Source: Bradyrhizobium sp. (GTDB lineage Bacteria > Pseudomonadota > Alphaproteobacteria > Rhizobiales > Xanthobacteraceae). From it: a DNA stretch of 5,566 nt. Below, piece by piece: positions 1-5,511 of this stretch. Under the pieces are notes generated by a model. That model had not been told where the DNA came from and searched no databases. It saw only the letters and a list, made by a program, of their open reading frames with translations. Made by a program: the position numbers and the translations under genes. Each line of letters begins with the position of its first letter. The first letter of the stretch is position 1. The stretch spans positions 1-5,566 of the forward strand of contig JAICIT010000208.1 of the NCBI GenBank assembly GCA_025960445.1, given 5' to 3'.

Positions 1-147
1 ACGCCGCAGCGTCGGGTCAGGTACCCCGGCAATCAGTGCAATTCGGTCTGGCGCCGATCTCGCCGCCGATCCAAGCAACTCGCCAAGCGTGATGTCGCGC
101 ACCGCCGGAGTTGTGGGACCCGCCAAATAAGATTCTGCCAAAACCAT
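1..147 (-). CDS. AMP-dependent acyl-CoA synthetase/ligase, N-terminal fragment (runs off the window)
   Basis: Reading leftwards from an ATG at 147, the frame stays open for 49 codons to the window edge. The translation begins MVLAESYLAGPTTPAVRDIT and contains DITLGELL (residues 18-25) and APDRIALI (32-39). This pattern, a short lead, then 'hTLGELL..AA...PDR.ALI', is the usual N-terminus of AMP-binding (ANL family) acyl-CoA synthetases; these make acyl-adenylates and then acyl-CoA from a free carboxylic acid, ATP and CoA. The catalytic P-loop and adenylation motifs would lie beyond the window and cannot be seen. A GGGGGA Shine-Dalgarno (153-158) lies five bases before the ATG and supports this start. 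The gene is transcribed away from the transporter operon, with a 275-base shared control region. The family call is by recognition of a short N-terminus, so the exact substrate class is unknown; other ANL ligases are possible. Confidence 0.72.
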   Translation of the reverse strand, partial: MVLAESYLAGPTTPAVRDITLGELLGSAARSAPDRIALIAGVPDPTLRR

Positions 148-341
148 AACCGTCCCCCAATGCCCGGGTCGGCGTCCAGTCTCTGTCCAAGCTAGCGCAT
201 TCGGCTTGTTTAACTGCAGCCGCGCGAACCAAATTTTTTGTCTTCAATCGGTGTATCTGAGACCGAATTTTCCGATTTGTCATCGGGAATATTCTTCTGG
301 CTGCGGGAAAGTGCCACGGCTGCAGCCAAAGACGTTGGCGC

Positions 342-370
342 TTGACATCGGTCGTCCATGCCCCTGTGAT
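342..370 (+). promoter_or_regulatory. Putative sigma70-type promoter for the transporter operon
   Basis: A perfect -35 hexamer TTGACA (342-347) is followed after 17 bases by TGTGAT (365-370), which matches four of six -10 positions. Transcription would start near 377 and give a leader of about 46 bases before the ATG at 423. A 6-bp inverted repeat (ATGCCC at 358-363, GGGCAT at 371-376) surrounds the -10 and could be a binding site. A 10-bp palindrome GGCTGCAGCC (318-327) lies just upstream of the -35. The promoter is a prediction from pattern only. Confidence 0.55.
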
Positions 371-411
371 GGGCATCAAGAATAATCAAGAAACGCGATG
401 CACAATTTCCA

Positions 412-417
412 GGGAGG
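412..417 (+). promoter_or_regulatory. Strong ribosome binding site that fixes the binding-protein start
   Basis: GGGAGG, within AGGGAGGG, lies five bases before the ATG at 423. It decides the start: the frame is open back to an ATG at 342, but that upstream ATG overlaps the -35 hexamer and would place 27 polar residues before the signal peptide. Confidence 0.75.
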
Positions 418-422
418 GTTTG

Positions 423-1733
423 ATGCTGGTGCGTAAAGCTGCCCGCGTGCTGGGCGGGCTGTTTGCTGCGGTCGCGGCATTGGGACTGGCGGTTTCCGCC
501 CATGCCCAGGATAAGAAAATCAAGATCGGCGTCATCTTCGACCTGACCGGTCCGCTTGCGGGCGGCGGTTCGGAGCTCGAATACATGGGCGCTAAAATCA
601 TGCTCGATCAATTCAGCAAGACCGGCGTCGAAGGTTACAAGATCGAGACCGTCTATGCGGATGCTCAGAGCAAGCCCGACGTGGCGATCAATGAATCGGT
701 GCGCCTGCTCGAGCAGGAAAAGGTCGACATGCTGCTGGGCTTCTTCTCGTCCGCGCAGTGCGTGCCGGTTGCAGCTCGCGTCGAGCAGTTGAAGAAGTTC
801 ATGTGGATGACCACCTGCATTTCTTCGGGCGTGTTCGAAAACAAAAACTACAAATATGTCTTCCGGCCCCAGGCGAGCGGCGACCAGTTCGGTCTCATGA
901 CCATGGACTTCATCGCCCAGAACGCGAAGTCCAAATTCGGAAAAGAGCCAAAGGACCTGCGCGTCGCCATCATCCACGAGGATGGCGCCTATGGTGTCGA
1001 CGTGGCGAAAGGCAACGTCGCCGGCGCCAAGAAGGCTGGATTCAATCTGGTGCTGAAGGAAGGCTATTCGGCCACAGCGCCTGACCTGTCCGCGCTGGTC
1101 ACGAAGCTAAAGCGCGCCCAACCCGACGTCATTTTCCACACCGGCTACAATCCGGACATCACGCTGCTGTTGCGGCAAGCTCGCGAACAAGGGTTGAAGT
1201 TCGGCGCGCTGGTGGGCCATGGCGCGGGCTATGGCGTCTATGAGAAGCTGAAGGAAGGTCTCGGTACCGACGTCAACTACATCTTCAATACCGATCCGAT
1301 CTCGATCTGGCTGGCTAACCAGAAGACGATGGATCCGAAGCTGGCGCCAATCATCAAGACCGTTGGCGAGGAATTCGACAAGCTGAAGCCGGGCGTTGCC
1401 ATCCGCTCCGCCCATGTCGGCATTGCCGCCTCGAACACTTACGTGTTCCTGGCCGACGTGCTGCCGCGCGCCATCAAGAAATATGGCGGCGTTGATCCCG
1501 ACGCATTGCGCAAGGCTGCGGTCGAGACCGATCTTCCCGAAGGCGGGACGATGCTTGGCTTTGGCGTCAAATTCCACGCCGAAGGCACGCCGATGTCTGG
1601 GCAGAATGAACGATCGTTCCCGGTCGTCATCCAGTACGTCGATGACAAGTCGTATGTGGTTTGGCCGAAGAGCCAGGCGCAGCGCGAGGCGGTGCTGCCG
1701 CTGCCGGCAGGCACGACCTATAGCTACAAGTGA
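423..1733 (+). CDS. ABC transporter periplasmic substrate-binding protein, HAAT/Liv type (Peripla_BP_6)
   Basis: This 436-residue protein is the soluble periplasmic receptor that binds the ligand and delivers it to the LivHM membrane complex. Residues 1-28 form a clear Sec signal peptide: basic start (VRKAAR), hydrophobic core (LGGLFAAVAALGLAV), and AHA before cleavage at 28/29. The mature chain opens with KKIKIGVIFDLTGPLAGGGS (residues 31-50), the typical first strand and ligand loop of type I periplasmic binding proteins. Next come the first-lobe loops with FFSSAQC (107-113) and TTCISSG (130-136), the crossover segment FRPQASGDQFG (147-157), and a second lobe with the 'HEDGAYG' strand-loop element. 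The length fits the family, which is typically about 370-440 residues. C113 and C132 appear to be the only cysteines of the mature protein. The gene is first in the operon, before livGFHM. Family assignment is firm. Ligand is not: branched-chain amino acids, amides, or aromatic or other carboxylates are all handled by this family. Confidence 0.93.
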   Translation: MLVRKAARVLGGLFAAVAALGLAVSAHAQDKKIKIGVIFDLTGPLAGGGSELEYMGAKIMLDQFSKTGVEGYKIETVYADAQSKPDVAINESVRLLEQEKVDMLLGFFSSAQCVPVAARVEQLKKFMWMTTCISSGVFENKNYKYVFRPQASGDQFGLMTMDFIAQNAKSKFGKEPKDLRVAIIHEDGAYGVDVAKGNVAGAKKAGFNLVLKEGYSATAPDLSALVTKLKRAQPDVIFHTGYNPDITLLLRQAREQGLKFGALVGHGAGYGVYEKLKEGLGTDVNYIFNTDPISIWLANQKTMDPKLAPIIKTVGEEFDKLKPGVAIRSAHVGIAASNTYVFLADVLPRAIKKYGGVDPDALRKAAVETDLPEGGTMLGFGVKFHAEGTPMSGQNERSFPVVIQYVDDKSYVVWPKSQAQREAVLPLPAGTTYSYK

Positions 1734-1737
1734 CCCC

Positions 1738-1785
1738 TGGAGCCTCTCACTTCTGAAATCATCGGAAGCGAGGCTCCATTCTTTT
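1738..1785 (+). terminator. Intergenic hairpin plus T-rich tail: attenuating terminator or 3' stabiliser after the binding-protein gene
   Basis: TGGAGCCTC (1738-1746) pairs perfectly with GAGGCTCCA (1770-1778), nine base pairs. Inside it, CTTCTG (1750-1755) pairs with CGGAAG (1763-1768), with one G-U pair, around a 7-base loop. The stem is followed directly by TTCTTTT (1779-1785). It starts four bases after the binding-protein stop codon and lies before livG, which has no clear promoter of its own. That placement suggests partial termination or protection of the upstream mRNA, giving more binding protein than membrane components. The long, interrupted stem and imperfect T run make read-through likely. 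Confidence 0.7.
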
Positions 1786-1806
1786 GCTCGACTCGGTTGT
1801 CCTGAC

Positions 1807-1823
1807 GCGAGGCGTGCCCTCGC
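1807..1823 (+). promoter_or_regulatory. Small GC-rich hairpin upstream of livG
   Basis: GCGAGG (1807-1812) and CCTCGC (1818-1823) form a perfect 6-bp stem with a 5-base loop. No T run follows, so it is not a terminator. It lies 34 bases before the livG start codon and outside the Shine-Dalgarno. It could shield the 5' end of a processed livGFHM transcript, or it may have no role. Confidence 0.35.
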
Positions 1824-1842
1824 TCGATGAAGGCTCTACCCC

Positions 1843-1851
1843 AGGGAAGGG
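1843..1851 (+). promoter_or_regulatory. Ribosome binding site for the TTG start of livG
   Basis: The purine run AGGGAAGGG ends six bases before the TTG at 1858. With the in-frame stop at 1828-1830 and no ATG or GTG in between, it supports the rare TTG initiation codon. Confidence 0.6.
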
Positions 1852-1857
1852 ATCGTC

Positions 1858-2613
1858 TTGCTGGTAGTCGAGGGGCTGGTAAAGCGATTTGGCGGTTTCA
1901 CCGCCGTCAACAACGTATCGTTTCGGGTTGCACAGGGTGAGATTCTCGGCCTGATCGGGCCGAACGGTTCGGGCAAGAGCACGATCTTCAACATGCTCTC
2001 CGGCACGTTCCGGCCTTCGGCGGGATCGATGAAATTCGCAGGCGACGAGATTTCCGGTCTCGCGCCGCATCGGATCATCAATCGTGGCATCGGCCGCACA
2101 TTCCAGATCCCGCGTCCTTTCCATCGACTCACGATATTCGAGAACGTCGCGCTCGCCGGCTACTTCGGCCAGGGACGGCACAGCCGCTCAAAAGCAGAGG
2201 ACGCAGCCGAACGCGCGCTTGCGATGGTTGGCCTGCCCACCGATCGCGCGACAGAAGTCGATGGGCTTGGAGCGGCCGGCTTGAAGAAGCTGGAGCTGGC
2301 AAAGGCGCTGGCAACCGGGCCGAAGCTGCTGCTCGCCGACGAGAGCCTCGGCGGGCTCGATGAGACCGAGATGGACCAGGCCGCCGACATGCTGCGAAAA
2401 ATTCGCGACGAGCTTGGCATCACGATCATCTGGGTCGAGCACATTATGGGCGTGCTGATGCGCGTGGTCGATCGCGTGATGGTGCTGGATCACGGCGAGA
2501 AGATTTCCGAGGGCCTGCCGAGCCAGGTATCGAGCGACCCTCGCGTGGTCGAAGTCTATCTCGGCACCGATGCCGACGCGACGCAAGCGGTCGCTACGAA
2601 AGCGCGTCGGTAG
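1858..2613 (+). CDS. livG: HAAT-family ABC transporter ATP-binding protein, LivG type
   Basis: This 251-residue cytoplasmic ATPase is one of the two nucleotide-binding subunits that power the importer. Visible motifs are Walker A GPNGSGKST (34-42), Q-loop in RTFQIPRPF (Q83), Walker B LLLADE (157-162), D-loop GGLDE (165-169) and switch histidine in VEHIMG (H195). The long segment between Walker A and the signature and the 'RTFQIPRPF' element are typical of LivG. The ABC signature is unusual: where LSGGQ is expected the protein has LGAAGLKKLELAKALA (137-152). The start is TTG at 1858, because the frame is closed by TGA at 1828-1830, no ATG or GTG lies between, and an AGGGAAGGG purine run (1843-1851) is at the right distance. 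The gene follows the binding-protein gene after 124 bases and precedes livF by 11 bases. Family is firm; the altered signature looks like a subfamily trait and not damage, since everything else is intact. Confidence 0.93.
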   Translation: MLVVEGLVKRFGGFTAVNNVSFRVAQGEILGLIGPNGSGKSTIFNMLSGTFRPSAGSMKFAGDEISGLAPHRIINRGIGRTFQIPRPFHRLTIFENVALAGYFGQGRHSRSKAEDAAERALAMVGLPTDRATEVDGLGAAGLKKLELAKALATGPKLLLADESLGGLDETEMDQAADMLRKIRDELGITIIWVEHIMGVLMRVVDRVMVLDHGEKISEGLPSQVSSDPRVVEVYLGTDADATQAVATKARR

Positions 2614-2624
2614 GCGGTGCACGC

Positions 2625-3329
2625 ATGCTTGAATTGAAATCAATCGATGCGGGCTACGGAACGTTCCAGGCGCTGTTCGGCGTCAGCCTTCACGTAAAGG
2701 CAGGCGAAGCAGTCGGCGTGATCGGCCCGAATGGGGCCGGCAAAACCACCTTAATGCGGGTGATCTCCGGCCTGATCCGGCCTCGCGCGGGCAAGGTTGC
2801 GATGGAAGGTGTCGATGTTCTGAAAACGCCGGAGCATCGCATTGTCAGTCTCGGCATCGCGCACGTGCCGGAGAACCGCCGCTTGTTTCCCCGGCTGAGC
2901 GTGGAAGACAATTTGAAGATGGGCGCCTTTATGCCCGAAGCACGTGCGCGCTACGCCGAGCGGCTGGCGTTCGTGTTCGATCTGTTTCCCCGCATGAGAG
3001 AGCGCCGCCACCAGCTTGCCGGAACGATGTCCGGCGGCGAGCAGCAGATGTGCGCTATCGGCCGCGCGCTGATGTCCGATCCGAAATTGCTGCTACTGGA
3101 CGAACCCTCGGCCGGACTTGCGCCTGTCGTCGTGCAGCAGGTGTTCGAACTGGTGAAGCGGATACGCAGCAGCGGACTGACCGTGCTGATCGTCGAACAG
3201 AATGTCCAGCAGGTTTTGCGCGTGGTCGACCGCGCTTACCTGCTGGAAGCCGGCACGATACGCGCCACGGGCAAATCAAGCGAGATGCTGGCCGACGACA
3301 CGATCCGACAGGCGTATCTTGGAGTGTAG
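2625..3329 (+). CDS. livF: HAAT-family ABC transporter ATP-binding protein, LivF type
   Basis: This 234-residue ATPase is the partner of LivG in the nucleotide-binding heterodimer on the cytoplasmic face. Motifs are Walker A GPNGAGKTT (34-42), Q-loop region HVPENRRLFPRLSVEDNL (80-97), signature MSGGEQQ (135-141), Walker B LLLLDE (155-160), and VEQN (190-193) where other ABC ATPases carry the switch histidine. The glutamate in place of the Q-loop glutamine (E83) and VEQN in place of VxH are normal for LivF and separate it from LivG. Length is standard for the family. The ATG follows livG after 11 bases with a modest AGGCGG site about seven bases upstream, and livH begins eight bases after its stop, so translation is probably coupled. 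The complete canonical signature here contrasts with LivG, as expected for an asymmetric pair. Confidence 0.94.
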   Translation: MLELKSIDAGYGTFQALFGVSLHVKAGEAVGVIGPNGAGKTTLMRVISGLIRPRAGKVAMEGVDVLKTPEHRIVSLGIAHVPENRRLFPRLSVEDNLKMGAFMPEARARYAERLAFVFDLFPRMRERRHQLAGTMSGGEQQMCAIGRALMSDPKLLLLDEPSAGLAPVVVQQVFELVKRIRSSGLTVLIVEQNVQQVLRVVDRAYLLEAGTIRATGKSSEMLADDTIRQAYLGV

Positions 3330-3337
3330 GTGAAGCG

Positions 3338-4210
3338 ATGACGGATATTTTCGACATCTACCTGCTGGAAGCGATGGTCAACGGCATCCTGCTCGGCGGC
3401 GTGCTGGCACTGCTGGCGCTTGGACTGAACCTGATCTTCGGTGTGATTGACGTGACCTGGATCTGTTACGCCGAACTCGTCATGATCGGCATGTACGGCA
3501 TGTACTATCTGGTCCAGTATTTTGGCTTGCCGTATTACGCTGCGGCTCCGATAACGATCCTGCTGGTGGCCTTGCTCGGCGCGCTGTTGCATTTATTGGT
3601 GATCGCTCCCCTGCTCTCGGCGCCCCCGATCAACCAGCTTCTCGCCACCGGCGGCGTGCTGTTCATACTCCAGAGCGTCGCCACGGTTGCGTTCGGCATT
3701 GATTTTCGCAACCTCGGCATCCGTCTGCCGGTGCTGCAATTCGCCGACATGCACTTCAGCTATTCCCGTCTGCTGGCTTTTGCGGCCGCGTTAATCGGCA
3801 TGGTGCTGGTATATCTGTTCATGACGCGAACCTATGTCGGCACAGCGATCCGGGCGATTTCGCAGGACCGCCAAATCATGGCCCTGATGGGGGTCGACAC
3901 TCGCCGCATCTATCTCATCACGTCAGCCCTCGGCGGGGCGCTGGCCGGCCTCGCCTCCTGCCTCTTGGTGCTGCAATACGACGTACATCCGTTTGTCGGG
4001 CTTTCGTTCGGCCCGATCACTTTCCTGATTTGCGTGCTGGGTGGCCTGGGTAATTTTCTCGGCGGCTTCGTGGCCGCGTTCGTGTTCGCGGAAATCATTT
4101 CGCTCGGCGGGCTGTTTTCCGATCTCGAGTGGGGCTATGTGCTGGCATTCGCTTTCTTCATTATCATGATGTTCATCAAGCCCGCCGGACTGTTGGCGAG
4201 GCGCTCATGA
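3338..4210 (+). CDS. livH: HAAT-family ABC transporter permease, LivH type
   Basis: This 290-residue integral membrane protein forms half of the translocation channel. I count about eight hydrophobic segments, near residues 13-35, 44-62, 68-93, 99-120, 144-163, 191-213, 226-254 and 264-280. The cytoplasmic coupling loop GTAIRAISQDRQIMALMGVD (168-187) is the EAA-like helix that docks onto an ATPase. The C-terminal IKPAGLL (280-286) matches the family's 'KPxGLfG' ending. Early in the protein, LGLNLIFGV (28-36) is typical, but the usual 'NFAHGE' that follows is replaced by WICYAE (41-46). The start is the ATG at 3338 and not one at 3050: the upstream extension overlaps livF almost entirely and is arginine-rich shadow sequence, while AGGTGA just before 3338, overlapping the livF stop, serves as ribosome binding site. 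Its last codons overlap livM. Confidence 0.93.
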   Translation: MTDIFDIYLLEAMVNGILLGGVLALLALGLNLIFGVIDVTWICYAELVMIGMYGMYYLVQYFGLPYYAAAPITILLVALLGALLHLLVIAPLLSAPPINQLLATGGVLFILQSVATVAFGIDFRNLGIRLPVLQFADMHFSYSRLLAFAAALIGMVLVYLFMTRTYVGTAIRAISQDRQIMALMGVDTRRIYLITSALGGALAGLASCLLVLQYDVHPFVGLSFGPITFLICVLGGLGNFLGGFVAAFVFAEIISLGGLFSDLEWGYVLAFAFFIIMMFIKPAGLLARRS

Positions 4211-5187
4211 CGATGCGTCAGCTTGGGCCCTGGGTTGTCGGCGCGGCGCTGATCGCGCTGCCGTTCGTGTATCGCGAACCCTATCACCTGCACCTCGTGA
4301 TCCTCATCCTGATCTGGTCGTTTGCCTACACATCGTGGTCGATGATGGGCCGCTTCGGTCTGGTTTCACTGGGGCACGGCGGGTTCATGGGCGTCGGCGC
4401 GTATGTGACGGCGCTGCTGTGGAATCATCTGGGAGTTTCACCCTGGCTCGGTATTCCCGTCGCGATGTTTGCAGCCGCGATGCTGGCGATTGTCGTGGGC
4501 TATCCCTGCTTTCGCTTCCGTATCAGAGGGCATTATTTCGTGCTGGTGACGCTGGCTCTGTCCGGCATCGTGCTGCAGGTGATCACCGCCACGCGGGACT
4601 ATACCGGCGGATCGCTCGGCTATACTCCGGAACGCGCCAGGGGCAGTCATCTGCTGGCGTTGCAGTTCGATGACAAACTCACCTGGTATCTGATTGCGCT
4701 TGGAGTCTGGGCGGCGGGACTGGCAATCTGGCAATGGACCGACCGCAGCATGGACCGCTATGCGCTGGAAGCGATCTCCGAGGACGAGGATGCGGCCGCC
4801 GCGGCCGGTGTCAACGTGACCTGGGAGAAGCTGAAGATCACGGTTATCAGCGCGCTGATGACGTCGCTCGCCGGCGCGCTCTACTGCCAGTACCAGATGT
4901 TCATCTCGCCGGACACGGTCAGTGGAATTTCGGTGTCGCTGCAGATGGTTTTTGCCGTGATCGTCGGCGGCCTCTACGTCTCGCTGGGGCCGACGATCGG
5001 GGCGATCATCACCATCCTGTTGGCTGAGATATTGCGTATCGGTTTCGGCACCGGAGCTGTGGGCTGGGATAATCTTGTCTATGGCGTGCTGCTGGTGGTG
5101 TTCATTATCTTTCTTCCCGAGGGCATTTTGGGCAGCATCCTTGAAAAACTGAAGCCGCGAGCCAAGCGGTGGCAAGACAAGGGCTAG
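4207..5187 (+). CDS. livM: HAAT-family ABC transporter permease, LivM type
   Basis: This 326-residue integral membrane protein pairs with LivH to make the channel. Visible family marks are GRFGLVSLGHGGFMGVGAY (48-66), matching the LivM 'G..SLGHaaF.GiGAY' block; the cytoplasmic coupling loop ALEAISEDEDAAAAAGVNV (186-204) with its E-D-E and A-G-V/I-N positions; and the glycine-rich block GGLYVSLGPTIGA in the C-terminal half. The chain ends in FLPEGILG and a basic tail. Length is normal. The ATG at 4207 overlaps the livH stop as ATGA, with GAGG five bases upstream, giving tight translational coupling; an ATG two codons later is the only near alternative. An in-frame extension back to 4129 lies wholly inside livH and is rejected. 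It is the last gene of the operon, and no clear intrinsic terminator follows. Confidence 0.93.
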   Translation: MTMRQLGPWVVGAALIALPFVYREPYHLHLVILILIWSFAYTSWSMMGRFGLVSLGHGGFMGVGAYVTALLWNHLGVSPWLGIPVAMFAAAMLAIVVGYPCFRFRIRGHYFVLVTLALSGIVLQVITATRDYTGGSLGYTPERARGSHLLALQFDDKLTWYLIALGVWAAGLAIWQWTDRSMDRYALEAISEDEDAAAAAGVNVTWEKLKITVISALMTSLAGALYCQYQMFISPDTVSGISVSLQMVFAVIVGGLYVSLGPTIGAIITILLAEILRIGFGTGAVGWDNLVYGVLLVVFIIFLPEGILGSILEKLKPRAKRWQDKG

Positions 5188-5511
5188 GGCGCGGACTCAT
5201 TAGCACGCAAGCCAATCCGGATTGATGGAAGCTTGACGAACGCCGGATAGTTGGCCGCGAGTTCGGGTTGCGACACGCCGGCATAGCTTGATGTGAGGAA
5301 TCCCGACGGACAAAGCGATTATAGCAAGTCGACATGCGGCAGACGTACCAAAATCGACTCGAATGAGCCAAAGCGGACCTAGACTGTGCGTCAACGACCT
5401 AAAATCAGGCTTTCGTACCGACCACGGTAGACTCGCCAATCCCGTTTGCTGCGGTACAATTTGTACCCCGCTGGTGGGGACCAGTCTCTTGCGCCGAGGC
5501 ATGGAGCTTCA
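5188..5511. other. Intergenic region after livM without a convincing gene
   Basis: These 324 bases separate livM from the next possible ORF. I see no strong intrinsic terminator. Contents are a perfect 12-base palindrome CAATCCGGATTG (5213-5224), a near direct repeat ACGCCGG(C)ATAG(C)TTG (5240-5253 and 5275-5290), a 15-base inverted repeat at 5453-5467, and overlapping small hairpins at 5466-5484. A 100-codon frame on the - strand (5200-5502) lacks a Shine-Dalgarno and recognisable protein character, so I treat it as chance. The stretch around 5363-5380 (AATGAGCCAAAGCGGAC) resembles sequence I associate with intergenic regions of Bradyrhizobium genomes; this is memory and untested. Confidence 0.6.
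5453..5467. promoter_or_regulatory. Operator-like perfect inverted repeat
   Basis: GGTACAA, one base, TTGTACC: a perfect 7-bp inverted repeat around T5460. Its size and symmetry suit a dimeric helix-turn-helix repressor (GntR or TetR type would fit; this is inference). It lies 45 bases before the possible GTG start at 5512, a sensible place for an operator controlling that gene. It has no T run and is too tight to form a normal hairpin loop, so a protein site is likelier than a terminator. Confidence 0.45.

Noticed and set aside
148..341. Promoter for the - strand ligase gene
   Set aside because: I looked for -35/-10 pairs reading leftwards. Several weak TTG-type hexamers exist, but none has a matching -10 at 16-18 bases, so no call is made.
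17..379. 120-codon open frame on the - strand over the divergent control region
   Set aside because: It is in a different frame from the acyl-CoA ligase fragment and overlaps it. The ligase frame has the family-like sequence and a Shine-Dalgarno.
342..422. Upstream ATG extension of the binding protein
   Set aside because: The ATG overlaps the TTGACA hexamer, the extra 27 residues would bury the signal peptide, and the AGGGAGGG before 423 fixes the start.
210..977. 255-codon open frame on the - strand across the binding-protein gene
   Set aside because: It lies antisense to a strongly supported gene. Its histidine- and arginine-rich composition is typical of antisense shadow frames in GC-rich DNA, and no family is recognisable.
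3050..3337. 96-residue N-terminal extension of LivH
   Set aside because: It overlaps livF in another frame, is arginine-rich and lacks hydrophobic or domain character. The ATG at 3338 has its own Shine-Dalgarno and gives the normal length.
4438..5175. 245-codon open frame on the - strand across livM
   Set aside because: It is rich in Q, H, R and D, antisense to a clear permease gene, and shows no domain.
5188..5260. Intrinsic terminator directly after livM
   Set aside because: The only symmetric element is a loopless 12-base palindrome with no T run after it, so termination is probably factor-dependent or lies further on.
5200..5502. 100-codon open frame on the - strand in the region after livM
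   Set aside because: There is no Shine-Dalgarno before its ATG and no recognisable motif or domain. It could be expressed, but the sequence gives no support.
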